Positions 22,481-36,500 of a stretch of DNA of 64,000 nucleotides are shown here, piece by piece. A model generated the notes under the pieces. The model saw nothing but the letters and a program-made list of their open reading frames with translations. It was not told where the DNA came from and did not search any database. This DNA comes from Dromaius novaehollandiae. Its lineage: Eukaryota > Chordata > Aves > Casuariiformes > Dromaiidae. Each line of letters begins with the position of its first letter. Position 1 is the stretch's first letter. The stretch is taken from NCBI RefSeq assembly GCF_036370855.1, contig NC_088111.1:19999501-20063500 (forward strand). Direction: 5' to 3'. The position numbers were made by a program, and so were the translations under genes.

Positions 22481-25400
22481 TTAGGGGACACTGTTGGGGA
22501 GGGAAGCGGGAATGTATACATTAAAAAAACAAAAAACAAAACCCTAAACGTTTTCTCACCATGGCGAATATAGTGAAAATTGTGGGATGAGAGAAGCCAA
22601 TGGAAATTGCGCCACTGATCTTACTGAAAGCAGAATTTCACCTCAGAAAGCTTAGTCTTGCAGACAAATGTTGATCCCCTAGATTCTACGGGGGCCATAG
22701 CTATGGAAATAACGGTTACATGAAAAATGTGGTAAGACAGGAACTGCAAATAACACACGGGACATAAGTTAGACCAAGTATTAGTATGTATTTATGCACA
22801 AGAATAAAAACAGCTTTACAAGTTGAATTGGAAATTTAAACAGAGGAAGTTTAACAGCTTTTGTATATTATATTAAATAACCAAAACACCTTTTTCCAAA
22901 ATTGGTAAAGAATAAATAATATAATTTACAATATGGTACAAAAAATAATCAGTAAGGACAGGCATTCTGCTTTATACATACACTATATAGGTATATTTAT
23001 AATCTATAAAACAAATTCACATCTCAAACAAGCCAGAAACCTCAGATGATATGGCTTAACTATTATTAAAAGAAACAGCATTAAATTTTGCTGCCAGAAC
23101 CATAAGCTCTAAAGCAGTTATCATGTTTCAGTAATTAATGATAACTTATTGCCGTAGTGCTTGCCAAGGTTTCACTTAGTTAACATTTACAAATTGCTGT
23201 GAAATTAAGAGATTCAAAGGTTTGAAAAGGTTAAAAAAAGTGCAGTACTTTCCTTATAAATGCATCCGAAGTCTGAGTGTAAAAAATAAAATGCAACTTA
23301 ATTTCCACTCTGGGATCTGTGGAGTCAGTAGATGAAACTCTTTATAGGTTAGATTTGATCGAAGCTATTTAATTGAATTTAGAAATATAAAGAAGGGTGT
23401 CAAGAAAGGGCTAAACAATGCCATATTAAAAACAATATTCCTATGCTTAGTAGATTTAGTGATAAGGGATAAAATGAATTGTGCGCTTAATCAGGATGCA
23501 ACACCCAGCAGACAACCCACTGTTAGCGCACACATGTATACACAGGCAGATCTAATTCTTAGGATGTGGTACTGCTTTTCACCCAGACTATGATGGCAAC
23601 AAATACTGAATTTTCTGCCTTTCACCATGGGGAACTACTCAGAACTTCCTTATTATACATATGGTCACTAAACCAGCATGGGGCAAGCCTACCAGAGGTT
23701 TAAAATTAAAACCAGTAAAACCTAAAGCCAGGAACAAGCCTTAGAGCAACTAACATCAGAAGTGGAGACCAGGCTGTTAGTGTCCATCTGTCCTCTCCAA
23801 CTGTCCTTCATTGCCTCGGGCAGCTATGAGGATTACAAAGTTAAATTTTCCTGAAAAACAATCCTGCCTGCGTTTCACTATCAACTTGCCTGAATATCTG
23901 TTTGGGATAAGCTGACGTGATTACAGAAGTCGATCTTGCTACTTCAGTTGAGGAAACTGGAGTTACTAAAAAATTTTGGATTTTACCAAAAAAACAAAAA
24001 ACCAACAAAAAACCCAAGACATTAATTTATCCCTTGGCAGTCTTAGACACAAACTGATGATGATCAGCAAGTAAAGCACATCCACCTGAAAACTACAACT
24101 GGTGGAGTCAGAAGTATGTTTAAATGACTTTTCACATAATAAGGATAACAAATTCTGCATCAATTCTAAATATGCACAATGATCTAAGTTGTTCTCAAAT
24201 TTTTCCCTGATAAGATTTACTTTTCCTGAATGGGCTTTGTTATTAAAATGCAGTTTGCAGAGTGTTATGTTTCTGAAATCAGAAGCCAAATACAGAAAGT
24301 CTCTGGGAACTGCAAGTCTCAAGAGACAGGAGGCTGCTAAGAGATTTTTTTTTTTTTTTTAAAAAAAAGGATTTTCAAAATCTTTTTTATAGTAAGTACT
24401 TTTAAGAAGCTGATGCTAAACACAGTTTTAACCACAAAAATTTTGAGTGCTGAACAAGTACCTCTGTCATTTCCACTTTGCTATTACCTCGTGCCCCAAG
24501 TCTACTTGCAAAAGTTCAGGATATTAAAATCTTCTGATCTCATGGACACCACTAAAAATAGCCACTATACTGACATTCATTCTACAACATCATTATTCCC
24601 CTGTGGCAACTGCATGGGTTGAGAAGGGGCAGCTTGTCAGCAACCTGTATCACATGGCAGAAACTCACCACGGATTTTGATGCAGTGCCCTGCCATATAG
24701 GTGCAGCAACGCTGGCACCTATCCTAGACAACCTAGAGTCAAAACCAGAGTGACAGCCACCTCCGTTGCCAGCCTGGGGAGAGAGTATGGAAATGTCTGT
24801 CAAGGTATGTAATACACGGGAGACCATCAGGCTGATCTTTCAATATTTAGAAGCTTAAGAATAACAGTTCGGATTTTTTATACAGTACTTGGTTACAATG
24901 TATCACATCTCCTCCTGCATGTCCTGTAATCCATGGCCACAGCTATAGCAAGAGTCCTCTGTTTTTGTCCTGAAAGTTGGAAGGATTTTTGGAGGTACAG
25001 TACACAGGATAAACAGCATTACTAACGTGAGAAGCCAAAACCAAGAGGAAACACTTGGGGAAAGAACGAACCAAAATATACCTCAACCCTAAGTGAAACC
25101 TGAAAGTTTTAAATGGAGTGACTCTTGAGATTTATGGGTACCCTCGTCACACCAAGGGCGAACCCTTAAAATGATACACTTAGCATTCAACTTCCTGACA
25201 GCCTTCAACTTTTTATATTCTAGGTTTGCATGATCTCCTGGTAACTGCAACAGAGTTCTCCAATGGGGCTCAGTAAGGATAACAGGGAACTAATGACAGA
25301 AGAACTCAAGACCCCACACGACATGCAGTAGGAATAGAAAGCTAGCCCACAGGTATGAAAATCCCCCCTTTTTCTGCTACGGACTGTCTTCTTGCTAGTG

Positions 25401-27355
25401 ATGCAGGCTTGATTCCCTGTTGGTTCCTACATCAGAAAGGAGAAGGTAGTAACCTTGCATGTGGGTTCTTACAGAATAAATCACAGGAATGTCTTCCAAA
25501 TTCCGCTACCTTTAGAGTGAAGTCAACAAACTCTGGGCCACAGAAAAGAAGCATCAGAAAATGTTACATTTTCTCTTAGTGATAGAGAACACAAGGCAAA
25601 CTGTATAGCAGTAAAAAACAAAATCTACGGAAGCAGGGTAAAGTGACTGGGAAAAGAGTGAACCCAATCAGTGCACTGTGAGCAAAGTTCCAAGAAGAAA
25701 CTCCCAGTCAAATGCTTTGTAAAAGTAGCTAAAGGCAGGTAGAACTACATCCACCAAGTATAGTGCAAGTTGGGAAAATGAACCCCTGATAATAGCCTAA
25801 GAGATGGAGAAGTTTTGATTATTTATTAATAAACAGCTCTTATATAAAGTTGAGGTTTATGTAGGACTAGCCCCTTCGATAAGTTCAGAGCTCCCTAAAA
25901 TAGCCAAGGGACATCCTCTTACTGGAGAAGCAGAGAAGTGCTTAGAAAAGGGGCACACTAAAAGTATCCTCTCTCCAGACTGGTAGGAAAGGAAATAGGA
26001 AAAGTCTCCTGAGTTATAAAGGCAGAATCAAAGGAAAACCAGCTGTAGAGAAAGTAACTTTAGATTCCTTTGAACCCGCTGAAATCAGGATCTGGGTCTT
26101 TCAGATATTGAAACACTACCATTAAATGCATAGGGATTTCACAGAGGGAATACCAGATCCATTAGTGCCCAGGAGTGACTAGAATGAAAAATGATGCCCT
26201 GAGGTACTACAGAGCACCTGGAACTAGCAGGACAAGGAGGAAACAAGGAGGGATTAAGGGATTAAGCTAGGACTTGACATCTTTCCTTTTTATGACACAA
26301 GACAGATTTCAACAATTTTAGCATTAAAATATTATTCGTATCTATACATTACAATACTCTTTCCTATTTCCTCTCCCAGGAAAATCCTCAGTGAGCTACT
26401 GTATCTCGCATTTGTGTGGAGAAAGATGGCAATATATACAGGTGTCCAGCAGAGCCAAGACTAATTATGACAAAGCTTTCCTAGTGATTCCCGTAAGAGC
26501 TCTTTTGCAGTGTTTCCTGACTGAAAAAGCAAACACCCTTCAGGGAAGGCAGAAAAGCACTCTCCCACTGTTGGGATGAACAGTGAAATGTGATGAAGAA
26601 TCTCACTTAAAGATGGAGAAGATGAGTACAGTCAGCAGAATGACGATTGTGACACGTGATAGGGTTCAAAAATAGAGGAAACTCCCTGGGGTTCCCCGCA
26701 ATCTGGGAGCAGAGTGAATCAGAGCTCCCCTACAAAACAAGAGAGCAGGTACGTGCCCCTGCTGGAATGTTCTAACAACAAAACATTGCCAAAGAAAAAG
26801 AATGGTGCATAAAAATGAAGCATCGCAGAGTCATAGCGCCTTTGGAGAGAGTGCAAGAAACTTCAGTTTGACTGATTCATAAAAAGAGTGCCAACTAGGA
26901 CGTTTCAAGATGCAAAATGCTTTCCATACCCCACCCCCACCCCTCATCCTCCACAACTTCAATGTGAATCCCAAATCATGGTGTTTTGATTACTATGCAA
27001 AAAGTAATTCATGTAGGGGAACTTCTGGCAATACCCTCTCTTGCTTCAGCTTCTTCTTCCTAGGCCATTCCACAGCACAAGTCCAGGACTGTCCCATAAA
27101 CCTGCCATCTTATACCACTGATGCAGGGGACACACCATTTCCTATAATACTATTCCACATTTTGTTGTTCCCAGTGTATTGCACATTCCAGGACTTGCAA
27201 GTACTTCTTCAGACCCTTGAAGACAATGCTGCTCTTTTCGAAAGAAGGTACAACTGAGCCTCAGCTGCTTCTCCACGACCTGTCCTTGCTGTGATCCAGC
27301 GCTGCAAGTTCCACCTTAGCTGAACAGTCTCCACCAGCCTGCTGGTCTCGTACGC
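22481..27355 (-). other. CRAMP1: Probable CRAMP1 3' UTR and following intergenic DNA
   Basis: AT-rich, non-coding sequence after the CRAMP1 stop. Mammalian CRAMP1 has a multi-kilobase 3' UTR, so much of this is probably transcribed. Minus-strand signals are AATAAA at 25822-25827 and ATTAAA at 23368-23373; neither is decisive. An exon-like segment at 24669-24773 is discussed as a finding. An A/T-run pair lies at 24345-24368. Confidence 0.4.
25822..25827 (-). terminator. CRAMP1: Candidate CRAMP1 polyadenylation signal AATAAA
   Basis: The only canonical hexamer I found on the minus strand between the CRAMP1 stop and the CR1 copies, about 1.5 kb after the stop. Downstream GT-rich support is weak. 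Confidence 0.3.
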
Positions 27356-27520
27356 TCACTGTGAGAGATCTCCAATTGGGGGACCACCACCTCCTCCATC
27401 AAACAGAATTTCCCTACGGGTTGGCTCAGGTATGGATAGCTCCTGGGCAAGGTCATTAAAACGAGATATGTAATCTATGCTGTTCTCATTCATCATGCAA
27501 GCCAGCTGGGAATCCACCAC
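27356..27520 (-). CDS. CRAMP1: CRAMP1 terminal coding exon
   Basis: Acceptor TTTTCTAG. Encodes VVDSQLACMMNENSIDYISR then FNDLAQELSIPEPTRREILF, a poly-Gly run of five, PPIGDLSQ and TGA. The C-terminal helix (IDYISRFNDLAQEL) is strongly conserved and probably a protein-interaction element. Confidence 0.96.
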   Translation of the reverse strand: MVDSQLACMMNENSIDYISRFNDLAQELSIPEPTRREILFDGGGGGPPIGDLSQ

Positions 27521-30500
27521 CTAGAAAAGAGGTAAGAGAAAAGAGCAGCCACGTATCAGTGGAGATTTATCTTGCTTTATCTGAGTTAGAGAATAGCTCC
27601 TATCTGTGGCTTAATGGGAACCTCTCTGAAGACACTATAGTCTGATGGACCTTACCCACACATCATTACAGCTATTCCTTAATTTGGCATTAAGATGCAC
27701 TGTTAGAGACACTGATCAAAAACTGTGTAGATACTGTCTCCTATGTACAAAATAGTGTTTCAAAAGAAAACTTGATTCTGCAGGACAATAAAATTCTTTC
27801 ATAATTCTCCCTTCATTAAAGCTGTTTCTAAATGACACTTGCTTCCTCTGCAGACTCCCACACAAACCCACATTTGCCACAACAGCAACAAAATGCTGCA
27901 GCTGCTCTGGTGTGCCTAAAATGGTGGCTTACCCCATTTTCCTCTGAAGGCAGTTTGTTAGATCGAGGGCTGCAGCATCATTTAAAATCCACACAAACAG
28001 ATTATCATGCAATTCTTTAATTAACACACATACTACTTGACAGATTCTTGCCAATAAAAGTTAGCAGTCTTCCTATTTAACCCAGGAAGTGGAGCTGTGC
28101 ATGAAGTCTGAAGCTGCCAAGGCCACATTAAATCAGCATTAACTTGCTGCAGCTTCTGGTTACAAGGTGTGTATAGAACGTCCTTATCAATATCCAAAGG
28201 GCAAAGGAGGAATGACTTTCTCCTTTCCTCAGGGCACAGCCCCCATGGAGTTACAATGTAACCTGATGTTACATTGAGCCAGTGATTGTAAATTACAGGA
28301 TAATTTAGGTTACAAGGGCGCTTAAGAGGTCTCTAATCCAACCTGGCAATGAAAAAGCTTTTCTTTGTATCGAGTCAGAACCTCCCATATTTCAGCTTAC
28401 GCATGTTGCCTCTCCTCCTCCCACCACATACCCCTGTGAAGGGCCTGGCTCCATCGTCCTGATGACCTCCCTGCAGGTACTGGAAGGCTGCTATGAGGTT
28501 TCTGCCCCTATCCCGGGAAGCCTTCTCTTCTCTGGCTCAACAAGCCAGTACCCTCAGCCTCTTCTCACAGGGCACCTGCTCCAGTCCCCCGAGCATCCTG
28601 GTAGCCCTCTGCTGAACTTGCTTCAGTTCATCCATGCCTTTCCTGGACTGGGGCCTCAAAACTGGATGCAATATTCTAGATAGGGTTTCACAAGTGCTGA
28701 GTAGAAGGGGATAATCATCACTTCCTTCGATCTACTAGCTGTGCTCCTGTTAATGCAGCCCAGGATGCTGCTGGCCTTCTTTGCTGCCATGACACGCTGC
28801 TGGCTCTTGCTCAGCTTGCTGTCTACTGAGACCCCCCAGGTACTTTTCAGCAGAGCTGTTTCCCAGCCAGTCAGTTCCCAGCCTGTATTGCTGCCAAGGG
28901 TTATTCCTCCAGAGATGCAGGATTTTGCATTTCTCCTTGCTGAATTCCATAATGTTCCTGGTGGCACATCCCTCCAGCCTGTCTAGGTCCCTTTAAAAGT
29001 CAGCTCTGCCCCTGAGCATATTGGAGCCTTAATAACTGCTGGTCTTCACTCTACCTCTGCAAATGATTTCAAAACAAAGGATAATTCTACCTACGGAGAA
29101 AATAATTCAGCAGTATAAGGCCTTCTGCCAGTCTCTCAGGTAACTTAGCATTAACCATTTCCTGATTCTTTCTCCTGGGCCTATTTACTTTCCCTATCAG
29201 CCCTCCAACTGCAGCTGCATCAGTATTAATCCATCTCATCCTTAGTCTTTTCAAGGCCTGCCTCTACAAAGCAGGACGCACAAAACAGAAGGCTCAAAAC
29301 TCTGTCAAAACAATGCTTATGTCCAATGAGGCAAACATGACCTCCCCCATCAAAAAGAACATGGGTCGAAGGTGCTCACAACAGTTTCATGCAGCACCTC
29401 TGGTGCAATATATCCCCATGTCATTTTGCATCTTTTAATTAGGACCCTGTTTTGCTAAGCTACAGTGCAGATACAAGGCATCTCTGCCTTAAGTATCTCA
29501 GGAAGGTATGATAAATAATATGCAGTAACACTGTGCTAAAAAAGAAGCAAAGACAGCTGAATGTAATTCGATGACATACCTCTGCTACATCTGCCAGAGA
29601 CCGTGACACAAAAGAGTCCCGTGAGTTTCCATCCAGAAGGCTAGGTCCTAGTAAGGAGGTGCCACTCGCAGTTCCAACAGGAGTCGGCAGCATTTTTCGG
29701 CCCTTCTCAGGGGAGATGAAACTTGCTATAAAGAACAGGCACATCAGTAAGTCACTGTACTCAATGTTTGCGACTGAGATGTCAAAGAGGACAGGGAAAC
29801 AGAAAACGAAGGACAACTATCTGTTTCTTCTGTCTCCCGAAAATTATGTGTTATCAGCACAAACACCTTCAGCAGATTGCTAAGAGTACAAGGAGACTCA
29901 TTGCACTGGCACCACCAAGTGTTAACTCACAAAACCCCCAGACAAACCCAGTGATCTCATCTCTTTGAGATTATGCTCACCAAGCACAGAATGAAGCCTA
30001 TGTTCCAACAGCAGAGCCAAGGGCATCTTTTTGCTTTGGCAGAACAGCCAAAACATCTCAACCTAACTGATGAGTCAGGCTCCAAGCAGACTACAAAGCC
30101 AAGGAATTATTTGCCCCAAGGTACAGGCTCTTGTCCCAGTCTAGCAACGGGACCATTTCAGGAACAGACTTGTAAAGAGAAAGAAAATACATTCAAGACA
30201 AAACTGTTACAAACAAAAGCAAGAAACACGAGGAAAATTCTACAAAAGTCCTGCTGAATTTCCTGTTTTTCAACAGATTCACTTCTAATAAACAGCTTTT
30301 TTTGGAAAGGAAAGAGCTCTTTTCTTGCTGTTCTTTGCATACAGATACCCACAAAACAAGCTGCTGAGAGACGAGTCTGTGGAGTCATTGGGGTACCACT
30401 GGGGATCATGGCTGGGAGAGGCAATCCAGTTCTGCTGAGGACTACTGGATGGGGATGGAAGACTTTTGGAGCTGTCACTGCCATTCAGCTTTGCAGGAGA

Positions 30501-33500
30501 GAGAGAAACACCTTCACCTGTAAGCCAATGTCATGAGTCACTGATTCAGTCAATGTGGTAAAGTTACAAGACACTGCACCAATTTTTTGTTCAAAAAAAA
30601 ATCCCACAAAACTATATACATCAGAAAAGCAAGGCCACCCACACAATTAATTTTCCAATAGACATAAAAAAAAAAAAATCCAAGAATTGCTTCTTAAAAG
30701 TTTCTGCTGACATTTAAGATGATAGTGATTTTTTTGAAAATTATTAATAGGAAGACTTTAGCTAAGCTCAGACTTACTGTATTGACCAGAGCTGATAGCT
30801 ATTTCAATGATAGAATCACTGATTTGAGTGGCAGGTTCTCCTTGAGAAAGCACATCTTCAGGTGGTCCAGGCAGAGAAATATCCAAGAGAGCAGAGACAT
30901 TGGGAGGAGAGAGACGGGTACTGGCAGCCTCTGATGCGGGAAGTGGAGGGGTGGAAAGACCATTCTGGAGGGGAGCCTTGGTTAGTTCTGACAGAGAAAG
31001 GACTGATGTGCCCTGTTACAAGAAACAGATAATTCATGAATTTATGAAGGACTTGGATACATGTCTGAAAAACAACAGTTTAGCTCCTAAGCATCAGATT
31101 AAAATCAGATTTAGAAAAAAAAAAAAAAAGGACTAAATCTAGCAGAATATATTCTTAATGTTCTCTGTTCATGGATCCAAAAACACTTGGAAGTGTTTTT
31201 CTTCTCATCTAGATATAAAGGATTAGTTGGGTCACGTTTTGAATATCTACTAATACATGGAAATTGTATTATTTTCAGAAATAATATCTGTAAGCATAAA
31301 TAAATATCCCTCATCCCATAGCCTGCTGAATGGTCTGAAAAAAACATGAGTTTGTAACATACCAAAGAACATTTAATTTAACCTACATAACAGAAACAAG
31401 CACTCATACATAGCAACAGAATTAACATGTTTTTTTGAGAAACCTACAAGATAGTTCTTAAGAATTAAGGATTACCTTTGCCTTTATATAGACAAGGCCC
31501 TTACAAATGCTTAAATAATATAAATAGTTTAACAGGCTAACTCACTTTTCTGTATAGCTAGACTTGTTGAAAATCAATCTTTTTTTTCTTTTTTCCTTAA
31601 GGAAACTTGGTTCTAATTCCTCTTCATAAAACTCTGTCTGAATTTTATCTGATGTAGTACATGCAAAGCAATCCTGAGAGTAGGAACCAGAACCTAAGCA
31701 ACCGCCCCACCTTAAATAAATGCCTAGGTAAATGTCCTGACACAAGTACTATACAATCTTCCTCACTTTTATGCTCTTTGTCACATTAGTTTTACCTTTT
31801 TTACACATCCCTATCCCAGGAAAGGTGGAAAGTGCTTCCATCAAAAAAAAAAAAACAACCTGTATTCTGAGGGCTAAGTAGCCAACACAAGGTCCTGGAT
31901 CCCAGTGGAGAAGGAAGGTGGGGACAGGATGACAAGACTCTTAGAACTTACGTGCTGCCACACTTACGGTTTAAGTATCTACATCTTATTGGATCCAATG
32001 TAAAGAAAAGGGATTCTCTTAAGAGGATGCTAGCATTACAATCATGCTTTTAGTCTTAATATTCCTCCTTCAGCAAGCAGGACTGCCAAATCCTGAAATC
32101 TTTCTATGTGATGTCTATAAATGCTTTGCTATATAGTACATGCCTATTCTAAATTCCTCCACTGGATCAAGCATGAAGTAAGATTTGCTCGTCCTTCAGA
32201 GGTCAGGGCTTGTCAGCTTCATTTTGCTCTTTTACAGAACAGCACACAAATAAATTTAAGTAGCTTTCTTGTTTTTTGTTCTATAAATTTCTTCAAATGT
32301 TAGAAATTTCCACTTCCACAAAACATAATAACAGTATACAATAACTCAGGTGCCTAACTGGTGTTTTCAAACCATTATCCATTTCATACTGCTGTTCTTT
32401 CAACACATACTCTACCTGGAAACCATCAGGAACTGCCTCCTGCTGCTCATGCCGCGTTGGCAGGCTGATGAATGGAACCCGACACCCAGTGCCCGAGCCC
32501 TGGAAGCACAACAGGAATTACGTGAGTGACCCAATTTTACATGAGGTGCTGCAAGTACAGCTGGGGATGTAAGACACAAGTGCACATCACTTTATGCGTG
32601 CTTTGTCTACATATCCTGCCTTTCAAAATGGTCTACATCAGCTCCCTGAGATAATGACAAGGACTAACGTGTACCTGGGTTCCAATAAAAGGGACAGTAA
32701 AGAGATATCACAGTTACCATTCTGAATACACCCCCAGAAGTTATGGGCTTGCCCCAGATTGCCAGCTGAATGTCTGTCCCTCAAAATGCTACTGTTTCTT
32801 TTTGAATCCAGATTTCTGGAAGGCCAACTTCAACTGGCTCACAGCTGAAAGCTGCTCTACAGGATGGAAATTTGTTATTCTGTGCAAGGATGATTTAATC
32901 CCTCAACCCCTCAATGCATACTATACAACATAGATTGGGCTCACCATGATAAGCATATCTAACAACAAGCTCCAAGAGAAAGCCTATTAAAGAGGCATTA
33001 ATAATACGGTTTTTTACATAGTGAAAGAACAAGATGCTTAACTACTTTAAAAAGCACGCTCAGGAGACACTGACCTCCACGGTGGTGATAGAGCCTCCAT
33101 TTTGATGTGCTACTGTTGACTCCTGCCCTGTTACCACTGCGGTTACTCCGTCTGGTGACAGTGGAGATACACCTGACAAACCATCTGCATCCAGGACAGG
33201 CAAAGGGCTACCAGGAATAATACCGGCACTTTTAGCTGCCAAATCAATAGCACCTTTTGTGAAACAGAAAGAAAAAAAACATTAGAAGCCTTTTTCTTCA
33301 CACAATTACTTTGTTGTGACTCTATTCAAAGATCATTTTTAAAAAATTGGCCAGATAGCCAAAACTTAACAAATGCAAAAAGCAAAAATGGTAATTATCT
33401 GATCAGCTATGTCAGTTTTTTCTCTTTAGAAAGCAGAACATTTCTTTCAGTTGAACGTTTGAAACTTTTCTGCCCTGCTCCAATACATTACCAGGTATAT

Positions 33501-36500
33501 AAAAACAGTTTAGAGAAATATCCCTGTTCTTTTTCTCCCTCTTCCTCACTACCAGTAATAACTACACCTCTTAATAATGTTCGGATAAAAAAGTAGTAGT
33601 TGGTTATAAAATCTCTAGAAACTTCTGATGATTTACCCGAGGAACTATAAATACAAAATAACCTTACTTTGTTACCTTGTCTCTAGAAGCCATTTAGTCT
33701 CAATATACAAACTTATCCAGTTGCAGGGTCAAGCTCATCCAGATCTTTTAAAATCCAGTTACAACATCTGAATGCCTTCCTACGGCAGTGAATTCTCCAA
33801 GTCTATTGCAAAACATAGAGGCATTCACTGTTTTCACCTCACTAATCATTCTAATTAAGGGATATATTCTTTTGTTGCAAGACAGTATTTGGTGTTTGTT
33901 TTTTTTCTAATACACTGGCAATTTCTTCCTTGTAGTATTCCTAATCTCATGCTAGTAGATAGGCTACTTACAAGTTTCTTTCAACTATTTCACAACCTCT
34001 TCTCAAAAGCGCCCTACAAGAAAACGTGACACAAATGTAGAATTTCAGTTACATATTCTAAATCCTTGCTTTTCCTGCGGGTCAGACACAGCAAAGGAAC
34101 CTAGTTTGGACTGTTCTTCCACTGACTGCTCCTTTTCACCAGTCACATAAAGCCACAGAAAGTAAGATCTCAGTAACACAGCACTATTTTCTTTTCTTTA
34201 ACCTCAAAAGGCACTAATGATTTACAGCTAGGAAAAAGAAACCAGTAATACATCATCATATAGATCAGGACACACTGCAACTCTCATTCTCTTTAAGGAA
34301 AGACTTACTAGACAGATGGTTGGTAGCCTGTGTTGGAAGAACCTTCGGCACAATGGGACGAGAAACAGCGGCTTTATTCAGTGAGGACTGGATTGGCCGA
34401 AATGAACCTCTCCCTAGGGTGAAGGATTAGGTAACTCTCAAGCAAATGAAATCTAACATCTTTAAAGCAGAATACAACACAGTTCAATGGAAGCAAACCA
34501 AAATTCCAAGCAGCAGTGAGCTCCAGGAATGCAAACAGTGGCGACAATGATGAACCAAAGGTGAAACAGTAATAAAAGCTAACCAATGCCCTACTACAAA
34601 AAACTGCAACTGCAGGTGTTGCTGTGTTATTGCAGCTGCCTTCATTATTTTCAGTGCAGATAAACATCAACCTCTGATGTTTATTTTTAGATTATGCTGA
34701 GATGAGAGATAACTTGTACTACCATTGCACTTAAGAGTGGATCAGCACGAAAGGACAAATGGGCAATATTGATTATACTGTATGACATTTAATCTACAGT
34801 ACCTCAGATACTAGGAAAAGTTCAATACGAAATCTAGACAAACGATTATACCCCATAGAAAAATATTCTTATCTCGGTAATTTTCTCCAAAATTTTGTCT
34901 CCTTGTAAAGAACTCCACAGTACTGAAAGCAGGAAAGAGTGAGAAGTGGAAGAAAAAAAAAATCTCTATTATAATCCTGACTTCCTTAACAATGATCCAG
35001 GAGCACAAACCTGTGATCCTGTAGGAAATGACTCAACCAACCGGTAAATAACTTTGTGACTTTGAAAGGATATTTTCTTCTTTTCAAAAATCTTTCTTTT
35101 GTGCATTGTTAAGAGACACTTTCCAATCCATCTCATGGCAGCATAAAAGTGATGGAAGATACGCAGACTCACCTGTTATGGATGAGTTGGATAAGATAGA
35201 AAAGGAACAGACGTGCTGGGACGGATTTCCAGATGGCCTAGGGAGCAGCGTTCTCTGTGTGAGAGATGCAACAATAGACAAAACATATTTAAACACAGAA
35301 GAGAGGGTAAAGCTGATCTTCTAAGGTTTAGAAGTTCATGATCAAACTTAAGGATGGGATCTAGACTGTGCAAATTCATCTTCCATTGCAATTAAACAAG
35401 TACGAATTAATGAGACGGCAACATGTACTTGGGAGTTTTTAAAAGAAATGATATTGCACAGATCAGAATATCTCACTACCAAAAAATAATTTGTACATAA
35501 TTTCTAGGCAAATCATAGATTCTGTTCTCAGAACAGGAGAGACCAAAGGGTAAGCTGGAACTTAATAACTTTGTTTTCCCCCAGGAAGTTTCCATTATTT
35601 TGTTTTTAAACCATTTTGTATATGTTCTCCACCTGCTACAAATCCCTATGCCTTTTTGCTGGGATCATCGGAGTACTCTAATGGAGGTTAATGTCTGCCT
35701 ACCACCGAAATTTGGTAACAGGCTGCCTCCTCCTTAAATCTCTTTTGGAAATCCTAGTTTGTTTTGTAAATCAGTGTTCCTTCAAACAGAGTATGTTGTG
35801 TTCCTTCAAACAGAGTATGTTTTCTTTCACTACAGTGTCTATTCCCACCCCAATTTCACAGCAATTAGTGAGTAGGAAGCAGAAAAAAATATCTAATTGG
35901 AGATCCTGTTGCAGTAACAGTGACAGATCAGGATACCAGATGAACACATTGCCTGTGTGTCAGTACCAGGAGGGGCCAAATAGCAGAACCTGCTTTCAGA
36001 CCAGGAGCTTCCCCCCAGTCCCCAAGCTCCCTCATGCACTGGATTACTAGTGTTCTTGACACTCCTCACGCAGGGAATATATCATGGCTGCTTACAATAC
36101 AGACTAAAACACTTGTTTCTTCAGATGCTCAGCTTTACTTTTCCAGCAGATGTATGAGGGAAGCTCAGTTTTTCAGTTCAGTTAGGCCCAAGTCATTATT
36201 AACCTAACTGCTATCTATTTGGGAGGCACACCAGGCATTCCACACTTCGCAAATTTTTCTGACCTGTACTACCAATGGCTTCCGCAAGTGTCTGTTCCGT
36301 AGCTTCCTTGGCTTTGGCAAGAAGAAGTCTGACTGCATCTGGAGAATAACAGGAAATGCATCAGAAAGTATTTTAAACACCCAAGCACAGAACAAATTAT
36401 ACCCCAAAACTCCACTCTCCAATAAAAAAAAGTTGCAACTGTATACTAAAATACTGTGTTTTGTTTCAGACCGTAGATTATTATTTCCAAAACTACCTTT

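Noticed and set aside
28656-28986. 103-codon frame on the minus strand and overlapping + frames
   Set aside because: The minus frame is the CR1 ORF2 remnant, ended by TGA in place of the usual Trp codon. The + frames are its antisense.
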